DNA of 11,626 bases from Rhodospirillaceae bacterium (GTDB lineage: Bacteria; Pseudomonadota; Alphaproteobacteria; Rhodospirillales; 2-02-FULL-58-16). Positions within the stretch are counted from its first letter, which is position 1. Each line of letters starts with the position of its first letter. This document shows positions 1-6,102 of the stretch, in pieces. The stretch is taken from assembly GCA_013349695.1 (NCBI GenBank), contig DUZD01000066.1:1-11626 (forward strand). Direction: 5' to 3'. The notes beneath the pieces were generated by a model. That model saw only the letters and a program-made list of their open reading frames with translations. It was not told where the DNA came from and made no database searches. The translations under genes were made by a program, and so were the position numbers.

Positions 1-233
1 AGAGCATGTCTCTCTAACCCTTTACCACATTGGGAATGGTGGTCCCTGATCTTTCCCGTTCACGAATGACGACCCTCGGGCGAACAAACCGCCGCCGGTA
101 CCTAGCCGGCTTTCGGACAGGTTGTTATGTTGCCTTCGCCGCCCTGCAAGGCGAATATTGCAAGGCGCCATGGGTGGGTTGATCCATGGATAAAACTACC
201 GGGAACATATCGTCGGAAAGTTAGAATCCGCAT
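1..233. other. Non-coding stretch downstream of the cheB-like gene
   Basis: I see no convincing gene here; the one longer plus-strand reading frame (from 127) runs antisense into the cheB-like gene and has no family resemblance. The stretch holds several small symmetric elements. GCCGG at 94-98 pairs with CCGGC at 106-110 around a 7-nt loop and, read on the minus strand, is followed by a T-containing stretch, so it could be a weak terminator for the minus-strand genes. TTCGCC at 135-140 pairs with GGCGAA at 150-155. The 9-mer TGCAAGGCG is directly repeated at 145-153 and 159-167. CCATGG occurs at 168-173 and again at 184-189. None has the strong GC stem plus T run of a classical intrinsic terminator. 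Confidence 0.4.
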
Positions 234-1322
234 TCAACTTCGGGTCGCGTACTCTCTCATGAACGGCGCGATCTCTTTCGCCGGCAGGATTGCGCGGCAA
301 AGTCCCGCCGCGGCCACCGCTCCCGGCATTCCCCAGACGACGCTGGTGTCCTCGTCCTGGGCGATGACGGCGCCACCAGCCTCGACAATGGCTTGGCAGC
401 CCTTCACCCCGTCCTCGCCCATGCCGGTCAGAACCACGGCCAGCGAATGGCGGCCGTAAACCTTGGCGATGCAGGAAAACAGGGGATCGACGGCTGGCCG
501 GCAAAAGTGAACCGGCGGATCGTCGTTCAAACGGATGAGTTTCCGCGTTCCCTCGGCCTCGATGACCATGTGAACGCCGCCGGGAGCAATGTAAGCCCTG
601 CCATTCTGGATTTCCTCGCCATCGACGGCTTCCCGGCATGGCCAGGAGCTCTGTTTCGAGATGCTGGCGGCCAAGGTGGCAGTGAAGGTGGGCGGCATGT
701 GCTGAACGATCAGGATCGGGCGGCGGATCGTCGCCGGTAAGCGGCCGAGCAGTTGCAACAAGACTTTTGGACCGCCGGTCGAGCCGCCGATGGCGAGAAC
801 GTTCGGGCGTACCGCCTTGGCCTTGTTAAGGACGTACGACCTCTTGGCCACGGCCGTCGCCGGCCGTCCGCGGCGCAACCGCCGATGGGCCAGCCCCAAG
901 GCCTCGACCTTGACCACCAGCTCGTCGCGCAAAGCGTGATCGATACTGATTTTTCGCAATCTGCGCGACGGCGAGGGGAGGGAGACGAAATCCGCCGCGC
1001 CAGCCAGCAGCGCCTCCATGCCGACTTTGACGTTACGGAAACTGAGAGTCGAGACGAGGAGGATTTTCGCGTTGACATCAACCGCGAAAATTTTCGGCAA
1101 GTTGGCGACGCCATCGAGTTCACTCATGCCGATGTCCAGGACCACGACATCGATTTCACTGCTTTTGAGGCGGCTGGCGGCCAAAAAGCCGTTGAGGGGC
1201 TTGGCGGCAATGGTGATGCCGGGGGCGGATTCCAAAACCTCCGTCAACAGTTCCCGGGAGATATCGCTATCGCAGACCACCATGACCTTGACGGGGGAAG
1301 GGTCTTGTCCCGATTCGGTCAT
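234..1322 (-). CDS. CheB-like response regulator / protein-glutamate methylesterase
   Basis: The 362-residue protein has the CheB layout: an N-terminal receiver (about 11-125), a basic linker (about 140-172) and a C-terminal methylesterase (about 173-360). In CheB the esterase removes methyl groups from chemoreceptor glutamates, or deamidates glutamines, in the cytoplasm. The presumed catalytic triad is visible: S181 in GGSTGG, H208 in QHMPP and D304 in GMGEDG, spaced as in enteric CheB. The phospho-acceptor D63 is present (VVLDIGMSELDG). The acidic pair before it reads C17-D18 instead of Asp-Asp, and the conserved lysine after DFV is a leucine (DFVSLPSP, L115), so phospho-activation may be altered. 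No other chemotaxis gene is in the window. It follows fccB on the same strand after about 108 bp and could be cotranscribed, though the functional link is unclear. I chose ATG 1322; the Shine-Dalgarno is weak. The family assignment is firm, the target receptor unknown. Confidence 0.88.
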   Translation of the reverse strand: MTESGQDPSPVKVMVVCDSDISRELLTEVLESAPGITIAAKPLNGFLAASRLKSSEIDVVVLDIGMSELDGVANLPKIFAVDVNAKILLVSTLSFRNVKVGMEALLAGAADFVSLPSPSRRLRKISIDHALRDELVVKVEALGLAHRRLRRGRPATAVAKRSYVLNKAKAVRPNVLAIGGSTGGPKVLLQLLGRLPATIRRPILIVQHMPPTFTATLAASISKQSSWPCREAVDGEEIQNGRAYIAPGGVHMVIEAEGTRKLIRLNDDPPVHFCRPAVDPLFSCIAKVYGRHSLAVVLTGMGEDGVKGCQAIVEAGGAVIAQDEDTSVVWGMPGAVAAAGLCRAILPAKEIAPFMREYATRS

Positions 1323-1430
1323 TGTCCGTTGCTCGTCCCGTCGAATTGCGGCTGGATTAGAGCATATCCATGTTGAAAAAATCGGCGCCGGCCCGCTCCC
1401 CCGCCCGGGAACGGAACTTGGCGCCGGCGA

Positions 1431-2717
1431 TCATCCCCAGATGTCGCGGCTGATGTTGGCGTACCAACCGCGGGCGTAAGTAGCCTCCAGCTTGCGGAAC
1501 GCCGCGTCCTGGCCCTTCGGGCTGACGCCGCCGGAGTTCTTCTTGTAGCCGTCGGGGCTCGCCGTCCAGACGGCGGTGACGGAAATGCCGTACTCCGGCG
1601 TGATCAGGCTGTAGCAGGTGTTGGAGGTCATCGGTGTCGTCGGTTCGTCGCCCTTGAGCAAGGCCGCCACGGCGACGGCGCAGGCCTTGGCCTGGCTGTT
1701 GGCGGCGTTGCCCGATTTCGGCATTCCGGTGACGATGGCGGCGTCGCCGATGACGTGAATGCCTTTGTGGATTGTCGATTCGAATGTCGAGAAATCGACG
1801 GGGCACCAACCCGATTTGTCGGTCAAACCGGCGCCATGGGCAATGGCTCCAGCTTTTTGCGGCGGGATGAAATTGAAGACCGCCGCCTTGTGCTTGTCGA
1901 AATCGGTGATGGCCACCCGGTTTTTGGCGTCGACCTCGATCACCTCGCCGCCCTTGTCGCCGGCGACCCACTCGATATTTTTGTAATGGATGGCCCAACC
2001 TTCCAGAAACAGCGGCATTTTCGAGAACTTCGACTTGGCGTCGAGGAGCAGGAGCTTGGACCTTGGCTTGTTGTGTTTCAGGTAATAAGCGATCAGGCTG
2101 GCGCGTTCGTAAGGCCCCGGCGGGCAGCGGAACGGATTGCCCGGCGAGGCGATGATGACCAGCCCGCCGTCGTCCATGGCCATCAATTGCCTGCGCAGGT
2201 TGACGGTTTGCTGTCCCGCTTTCCAGGCGTGAGGCACCATCCGCGTCGCCGCCTCGTCGTAGCCGGGGACGTCCTCGAAACGGAAATCGACGCCGGGCGA
2301 CATGATCAAACGGTCGTAAGCGATGCTGTCGCCACCCTTGGTGGCAAGCGTTTTCTTGACCGGATCCACGGCGCTGACCGAGTCGTGAAGCACCTTGACG
2401 CCGGCCTTGGAGAGGCCTTTGTAGGCATGGGTGATGGCGGTCATTTCCCGTATGCCGCCGAGAACGGCGTTGGAGAAGGGGCAGGTGACATATTCGATGT
2501 TGGGCTCGATCAGGGTCACGTCGATGCCGGGATCGAACTTCTTGACGTATCGGGCCGCCGTCGCCCCGCCGAAACCGCCGCCGACAACGACAACGCGGCC
2601 GCTTGATCCGGCCAACGAAACGCGGCCCGTCAGGGTCAAGGCGGAAACGACGCCGGCGGCGCCGACGAGTTGAAGGAATTCCCGGCGCGTATTCCTGGTC
2701 GCTGAATGCTTGCTCAT
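1431..2717 (-). CDS. fccB: Flavocytochrome c sulfide dehydrogenase, flavoprotein subunit
   Basis: The 428-residue FAD subunit oxidises sulfide in the periplasm and passes electrons to the haem subunit FccA. The N-terminus carries a twin-arginine signal (TRREFLQ at 10-16, then a hydrophobic stretch ending near residue 37), fitting export of a folded flavoprotein. The dinucleotide fold VVVVGGGFGGATAA (42-55) begins the mature protein. C79 in YVTCPFSN matches the covalent 8-alpha-cysteinyl FAD site, and C198 (FRCPPGPYE) and C368 (NTCYS) match the redox disulfide. With a 37-residue leader the first two fall at mature positions 42 and 161, as in Allochromatium FccB. A second FAD motif (HVIGDAA, 321-327) follows. 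I chose ATG 2717 because GGGGGAG lies just upstream and the Tat leader is then of normal length; an ATG at 2738 overlaps the fccA stop but would add seven residues. It is homologous to SoxF, but no other sox gene is seen. Confidence 0.95.
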   Translation of the reverse strand: MSKHSATRNTRREFLQLVGAAGVVSALTLTGRVSLAGSSGRVVVVGGGFGGATAARYVKKFDPGIDVTLIEPNIEYVTCPFSNAVLGGIREMTAITHAYKGLSKAGVKVLHDSVSAVDPVKKTLATKGGDSIAYDRLIMSPGVDFRFEDVPGYDEAATRMVPHAWKAGQQTVNLRRQLMAMDDGGLVIIASPGNPFRCPPGPYERASLIAYYLKHNKPRSKLLLLDAKSKFSKMPLFLEGWAIHYKNIEWVAGDKGGEVIEVDAKNRVAITDFDKHKAAVFNFIPPQKAGAIAHGAGLTDKSGWCPVDFSTFESTIHKGIHVIGDAAIVTGMPKSGNAANSQAKACAVAVAALLKGDEPTTPMTSNTCYSLITPEYGISVTAVWTASPDGYKKNSGGVSPKGQDAAFRKLEATYARGWYANISRDIWG

Positions 2718-2734
2718 TGTTGTTCTCCCCCCAT

Positions 2735-3046
2735 TCATTTGCCCAATTGCGCCGCGATGGCATCGACCTGGGCATCGCTAAAGCCCTTGGCGAAACGGCG
2801 CATGATGGTCGATGGTTTCTCGCCCGATCTGAACTTGCGGAGATTGTCGGCGATCTCCTCTTTCGTCAGCTTGTCGAGACTTGGCGTGAAGCCGGCGCTG
2901 TTGCCGCCGGGACCGTGACAGACGGCGCAGTTGCTGGCGATGAGAGCAGCGTTGAATTGGCCGCCGGCCTGAACGGCCGCGGGGCAAGCCAAAAACGCCG
3001 CGGCGGCGACGCTGGCGGCGAGAGCGACGAGGCGGTTGTTGGTCAA
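2735..3046 (-). CDS. fccA: Monohaem cytochrome c subunit of flavocytochrome c sulfide dehydrogenase
   Basis: A small exported class I c-type cytochrome, the electron-accepting partner of FccB. The single haem site is NCAVCHG (C40, C43, H44 in this numbering); M82 in PSTIMRRFAKG is the likely axial methionine. The leader (1-27) has a hydrophobic core and an AVQA end suited to signal peptidase I, giving a mature protein of about 76 residues. This is close to the one-haem Chlorobium/SoxE-like type and much smaller than the dihaem subunit of Allochromatium. I prefer the TTG start at 3046: it follows GGGAGG with a 5-base spacing and gives a normal signal peptide. The upstream ATG at 3097 would add a charged, unlikely 17-residue extension. 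C21 lies in the leader (FLAC) and only weakly resembles a lipobox. The gene precedes fccB by 17 bp, so the pair is almost certainly one operon. Confidence 0.93.
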   Translation of the reverse strand: MTNNRLVALAASVAAAAFLACPAAVQAGGQFNAALIASNCAVCHGPGGNSAGFTPSLDKLTKEEIADNLRKFRSGEKPSTIMRRFAKGFSDAQVDAIAAQLGK

Positions 3047-3288
3047 TGCTTCCTCCCTTGGTTTGTCATCTCTTTTATCTGGGATAACACAATTCATTCA
3101 GCCCATAAACCTCTTCATTCGGCTGACAAACGCAACTGATGGCGGGTGTGAAGGGCCTCGATTCATTCTTTCACGCATTCGCCGCCTGGCTTGAGCTCTT
3201 GCGACTTGGTTCTTGCGAAGGATTTGTTGCCAAACGGACGATTTGCCACTATTGAAACGGGGGGGGTACCTACCCATTCAGGGAGTTT
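3047..3288. promoter_or_regulatory. Divergent intergenic region between fccAB and the LuxR-type regulator
   Basis: This 242-bp gap separates the minus-strand fcc genes from the plus-strand regulator and must hold the promoters for at least one side. For the plus strand a weak sigma70-like pair is visible: TTGCCA (3227-3232), a 17-bp spacer and TATTGA (3250-3255), which would place transcription start near 3262. For fccA on the minus strand, TTGTCA (plus-strand 3122-3127 read in reverse) is a possible -35, but I cannot find a good -10 at the right distance. The sequence ends with a G run and an inverted repeat just before the regulator start, described separately. Confidence 0.45.
3262..3277. 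promoter_or_regulatory. Inverted-repeat operator candidate with NarL-like heptamers
   Basis: GGGGGTA and TACCCAT face each other across a 2-bp CC spacer, giving a perfect 5-bp inverted repeat (GGGTA/TACCC) in a 7-2-7 arrangement. TACCCAT fits the NarL consensus TACYYMT exactly; the other arm fits with one mismatch at its outer base. The site lies between the weak promoter candidate and the Shine-Dalgarno (GGGAG, 3281-3285) of the LuxR-type gene, where a bound protein would be expected to repress. Autoregulation is an inference. The G run (3259-3266) could also simply be low-complexity sequence. Confidence 0.35.
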
Positions 3289-3939
3289 ATGGCGGCAGCT
3301 ATGAACGACAACAAGATCATCGACATTGTGGTTGCCGATAAATCGCCACTCGTCCAAGACGGTCTGACCCAATTGATCGAACAAGAAGAACGCTTTTCCC
3401 TGGTTGCCATCGCCGCCGACGGGGAACGTTTCATGGAAGCGGTGAACAGGCTGTTGTTCGATGTCGGGGTGATCGGCTGGGACATGCCGTACATGGGCGG
3501 GCGCGAGGTGCTGCATGCCTTTCGCGAGCTTCAAGAGGCGCCGCGGTTAGTGGTCTATACCGGCAATCCATCGCCCCATGTGCCGCGCCAAGTGATGCAG
3601 TTGGGGGGAGCGGGATTTTGCTCGAAAATGGAAACACCTCAACGCCTGCTGGAAACCATTTTGGCGGTTGCCGAGGGGCGCATGGCTTTCCCGTTCATGG
3701 ACCTGAGCCAACCGAGCGCCAACCCTTTCGGCTGCCTCACCGGACGGGAACGGGAACTCTTGGCCGCCCTCGCCCAGGGCCACACCAATGCCCAGATCGC
3801 CAGCGACCTGGGCATTTCCCTGAACACCGTCAAATTCCACCTTAAAAATCTTTACGGCAAACTCGACGTCCAGAACCGCGCCCAAGCGGTCGCCTGCTAT
3901 CTGACCTCCCCAGGCAGCGCCGCGGCCAATTACCGATGA
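3289..3939 (+). CDS. NarL/FixJ-type (LuxR) response regulator with atypical receiver domain
   Basis: A 216-residue DNA-binding regulator with a receiver-like domain (about 10-128) and a C-terminal GerE/LuxR helix-turn-helix (about 149-205; LTGRERELLAALAQGHTNAQ, then the recognition helix in LGISLNTVKFHLKNLYGKL). The DNA-binding domain is typical and intact. The receiver is not. In the strand that normally ends with the phospho-acceptor (pattern D-V-V-L-x-D-x-x-M-P) it reads DVGVIGWDMP, so the aspartate position is G63 and an aspartate lies two residues later (D65). One of the acidic residues after strand 1 is K18 (VADKSP). The switch threonine T91 and the conserved lysine K113 remain. It probably works without ordinary aspartyl phosphorylation. 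No histidine kinase is next to it. The gene stands between fccAB (divergent) and the cbb operon (same strand, 190 bp on). Start ATG 3289 has GGGAG only 3 bases upstream; M5 (3301) is an alternative. Confidence 0.9.
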   Translation: MAAAMNDNKIIDIVVADKSPLVQDGLTQLIEQEERFSLVAIAADGERFMEAVNRLLFDVGVIGWDMPYMGGREVLHAFRELQEAPRLVVYTGNPSPHVPRQVMQLGGAGFCSKMETPQRLLETILAVAEGRMAFPFMDLSQPSANPFGCLTGRERELLAALAQGHTNAQIASDLGISLNTVKFHLKNLYGKLDVQNRAQAVACYLTSPGSAAANYR

Positions 3940-4129
3940 TGCCGGCGGGGCTTCGCCGCCACCTGAAAGAGTGGGGGTATTCCTCCATATTCGGGTTAAA
4001 AGCAGCCTACCCATAAGAGTCGTGGCCACCCCCCTTGCGGGTGTTTACAAAGCCGCCCTTTTCAGACGGAATGTTATCCCCTTGCCGCGGGACAGCGGGT
4101 GGAAATCACATGTTCAAAGACTGCGTCGA
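3940..4129 (+). promoter_or_regulatory. Leader/promoter region of the cbb operon
   Basis: This 190-bp gap should hold the cbb promoter. A GC hairpin (GGCGG 3944-3948 with CCGCC 3956-3960) follows the regulator stop directly but has no T run, so termination there is doubtful. GGGGGTA (3973-3979) and TACCCAT (4008-4014) repeat the two arms of the operator candidate at 3262-3277, here 28 bp apart. TTTACA at 4044-4049 is the best -35 candidate, but no good -10 follows at 16-18 bp. I see no clear CbbR site; the LysR-type T-N11-A motif is too loose to call by eye. Confidence 0.4.
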
Positions 4130-4133
4130 ATGA
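4110..4133 (+). CDS. Possible 7-residue leader peptide overlapping the cbbF start
   Basis: ATG 4110 has a good Shine-Dalgarno (GGTGGA, 4098-4103, 6-base spacing) and encodes MFKDCVE before TGA at 4131-4133. That stop overlaps the proposed cbbF start as ATGA. The cbbF ATG itself has no evident ribosome site, so ribosomes terminating here could re-initiate on cbbF. The evidence is only this arrangement; chance is quite possible. Confidence 0.25.
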   Translation: MFKDCVE

Positions 4134-5131
4134 ACGCCACGCAATCCATGCCGGGCGATTTATACGCCGGACCGGTTTTGGTCTACGCCTTGCGCAAGGT
4201 AACCGAGGCCGCCGCCCGCTCTGCTTACCAATGGATTGGCCGCGGAGACAGGGGCAAGGGCGACCGTGCCGCCGTCAAGGCCATGTACGAGGAATTGGCG
4301 AAGCTTCCCATTTCCGGCACCGTCATCGTCGGCGGAGGCGCGGACGAGAAAGGCGGAAACCTTAACACCGGCGAGCGCGTTGGCGCTCTCGGCGGCGAGC
4401 GGGAATTCGACATCGCCGTCGATCCCGTCGAGGGCATAACCTATGTGGCCAAGGGCATGACCAACGCCATGGCGGTTATCTGCCTTACCCCCAAAGGGAC
4501 CTTGTTCGATCCGGCTCCAGCTTTTTACATGGAAAAATTCGCCGCCGCTCCCGCCGCCAAGGGCAGGATCGATCCCGCGGCGCCGGTGGAAAGCAAGCTC
4601 GCGGAACTTGCCAAGGCCCTCGCCAAGCCGGTTTCGGAGTTGACCGTCTTCGTCCTCGAAAAACCGCGGCACAGGGAACTGGTGGAGCGCATTCACCGGG
4701 CCGGCGCGCGGGTCGCTCTCTATCCGGCCGGCGATGTCGCCGGCGCCCTGATGGCGGCCATACCCAACTCGGGGATTGACGCCCTCATGGGCACCGGCGG
4801 CACCCGCGAGGGATTGATCTCCGCCTGCGCCATCCGCGCCATGGACGGCGAATTTTCCGGCCGCTTCGATCCCCAGCTGGCGACCGAAACGGCCGCCGCC
4901 GCGAAAGCCGGCGTGGATACCTCGACTTGGTACGCGGTGGAGGATCTGGTGCGCTCGGACGAGGTCTATTTCTCCGCCACCGGCATCACCACCGGACTTT
5001 TGTTCGAGGGGGTAGAGCGCTCGAGTGAACACGAGTCCACCCAGAGCCTGCTGATCGCCGGTCCATCCGGCGAGCGCCAAATCCTCACCACATTCCACCG
5101 GCGCGAAAGTCAGGGCAAACAGCAAACCTAA
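4130..5131 (+). CDS. cbbF: GlpX-type (class II) fructose-1,6-/sedoheptulose-1,7-bisphosphatase
   Basis: The first cbb gene encodes a 333-residue GlpX-family phosphatase, expected to hydrolyse fructose and perhaps sedoheptulose bisphosphate to regenerate ribulose 5-phosphate. Family motifs are clear: KVTEAAARSAYQWIGRGD (23-40), DIAVDPVEG (94-102), YMEK (133-136), KPRH (178-181), GDVAGAL (201-207), GTGGTREGLISA (221-232) and SATGITTG (282-289). Metal ligands matching E. coli D33, D85, E88 and E213 are present as D45, D98, E101 and E227. By hand alignment E57 and E59 of the family GEGE motif are G69 and A71 (VGGGADE), and the threonine after VDPxEG is I103 with T104 next, so the active site may be unusual. 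The reading frame is open back to 3971, but those 53 codons show no family similarity. I chose ATG 4130, which gives normal length; ATG 4148 is an alternative. Next gene cbbP starts 18 bp after the stop. Confidence 0.88.
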   Translation: MNATQSMPGDLYAGPVLVYALRKVTEAAARSAYQWIGRGDRGKGDRAAVKAMYEELAKLPISGTVIVGGGADEKGGNLNTGERVGALGGEREFDIAVDPVEGITYVAKGMTNAMAVICLTPKGTLFDPAPAFYMEKFAAAPAAKGRIDPAAPVESKLAELAKALAKPVSELTVFVLEKPRHRELVERIHRAGARVALYPAGDVAGALMAAIPNSGIDALMGTGGTREGLISACAIRAMDGEFSGRFDPQLATETAAAAKAGVDTSTWYAVEDLVRSDEVYFSATGITTGLLFEGVERSSEHESTQSLLIAGPSGERQILTTFHRRESQGKQQT

Positions 5132-5149
5132 GGGGGGGTAAAGCACAGC

Positions 5150-6088
5150 ATGCCTTTCAAGCGCATCAATCGACCCATTATCCTCGGCATCGTCGGCGAT
5201 TCGGCCGCCGGAAAGACCACGCTTACCGCCGGCATCGCCAATATTCTCGGCGCGGATCGGGTGCTCAGCATCTGCACCGACCATTACCACAGGTATGACC
5301 GGGTGGAGCGGGCAGAGAATGGCATTTCGGCGCTCGACCCCAGGTGCAACTACATCGACATCCTCGAGCAGCACATCCATCGGTTGCGCGATGGCAAGCC
5401 GATCCTGAAGCCCACCTACAACCACGACGGCGGCACCTTGGAACGGCCGGTCTACACCGAGCCCAAGGAATACATTATTTTCGAAGGCCTGCTCGGCTAT
5501 GCTACCCGGTCCATGCGCGACGCTTACGACGTCAAGGTTTACCTCGAGCCAAACGAGGACTTGCGCGTCAAATGGAAGGTCCAGCGCGACTGCGGAAAAC
5601 GTGGCTATGATCCGGACGCGGTGATGCGTTCACTGAAAAGGCGGGAAAACTGCAGCAGCGAATTCATTCAGCCGCAACGGACTTTCGCCGACATGGTAGT
5701 GAGCTTTTTTCCACCCATTGGCAATGACCAGGAAACCGGCGCCCATCTCAACGTCCGTCATATCCTGAGGCCGACCCTGCCGCACCCGGACCTGACCCCG
5801 ATCCTGGGAACCGGCAACAAGAAAGGCTTCCGCCTGGAATTGGCTCGGGATATCGACGGCAAGCCGGTGGACGTTCTCGATATTTCCGGCGACATAGATG
5901 ATAAACGGGCCAAGCTGATGGAGGATTTGCTTTGGGAACTGATTCCCGAGGCCGTGCATTTGCGCGAGAACGTAGGCAAATTCACCGACGGAACAAATGA
6001 ACAGGCCTTGAGTCATCCGTTGGCGCTCTCGCAACTGATGATAACTTTTCATATTGTGAAGGCGGCGCTTGGCCATCATGCAATCTAA
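5150..6088 (+). CDS. cbbP: Phosphoribulokinase (plant/cyanobacterial-like class)
   Basis: This 312-residue P-loop kinase phosphorylates ribulose 5-phosphate to ribulose 1,5-bisphosphate, the RuBisCO substrate, using ATP. The Walker A loop is GDSAAGKTT (16-24), the catalytic aspartate region is CTDHYHRYDR (42-51) and the Walker B-like strand is YIIFEGLL (108-115). From ALDPRCNYIDI through KPTYNHDGG, KVQRDCGKRGY and FIQPQRTFADMVV it follows the plant/cyanobacterial enzymes, not the roughly 290-residue octameric proteobacterial class with its GSSGAGTT loop and GDxFHR motif. The redox cysteine of the plant P-loop is A20 here; C42 fits the position of its partner, so the thioredoxin disulfide cannot form. 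The C-terminal third is shorter than in plants and has no cysteines. The ribosome site is AGGGGGGG (5131-5138). It sits 14 bp before cbbT. Confidence 0.93.
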   Translation: MPFKRINRPIILGIVGDSAAGKTTLTAGIANILGADRVLSICTDHYHRYDRVERAENGISALDPRCNYIDILEQHIHRLRDGKPILKPTYNHDGGTLERPVYTEPKEYIIFEGLLGYATRSMRDAYDVKVYLEPNEDLRVKWKVQRDCGKRGYDPDAVMRSLKRRENCSSEFIQPQRTFADMVVSFFPPIGNDQETGAHLNVRHILRPTLPHPDLTPILGTGNKKGFRLELARDIDGKPVDVLDISGDIDDKRAKLMEDLLWELIPEAVHLRENVGKFTDGTNEQALSHPLALSQLMITFHIVKAALGHHAI

Positions 6089-6102
6089 AAGGGTGATCAG
6101 GA

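Noticed and set aside
1382..1434. GC-rich repeats of GGCGCCGGC between fccB and the cheB-like gene as a terminator
   Set aside because: The two copies are mainly direct, overlap the fccB end, and have no T run on the minus strand.
1357..2775. 472-codon minus-strand reading frame overlapping fccB
   Set aside because: Its product is extremely Arg-rich and low in complexity, as expected for a shifted frame in GC-rich DNA; fccB in the other frame has all family motifs.
3194..3235. Sigma54-type -24/-12 promoter for fccA
   Set aside because: A TTGGCA occurs on the minus strand (in TTTGGCAACAAATCC) but no TTGC at the required distance follows.
3971..4129. 53-residue N-terminal extension of CbbF
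   Set aside because: The frame is open but the residues have no GlpX similarity, and starting there would put the candidate promoter elements inside the gene.
5131..5140. GGGGGTA before cbbP as a third operator copy
   Set aside because: It is part of the cbbP Shine-Dalgarno and lacks the TACCCAT partner.
4160..5425. 421-codon minus-strand reading frame opposite cbbF and cbbP
   Set aside because: It is antisense to two clearly recognised genes, shows no family features and has the Gly/Asp/Val-rich look of a GC-rich mirror frame.
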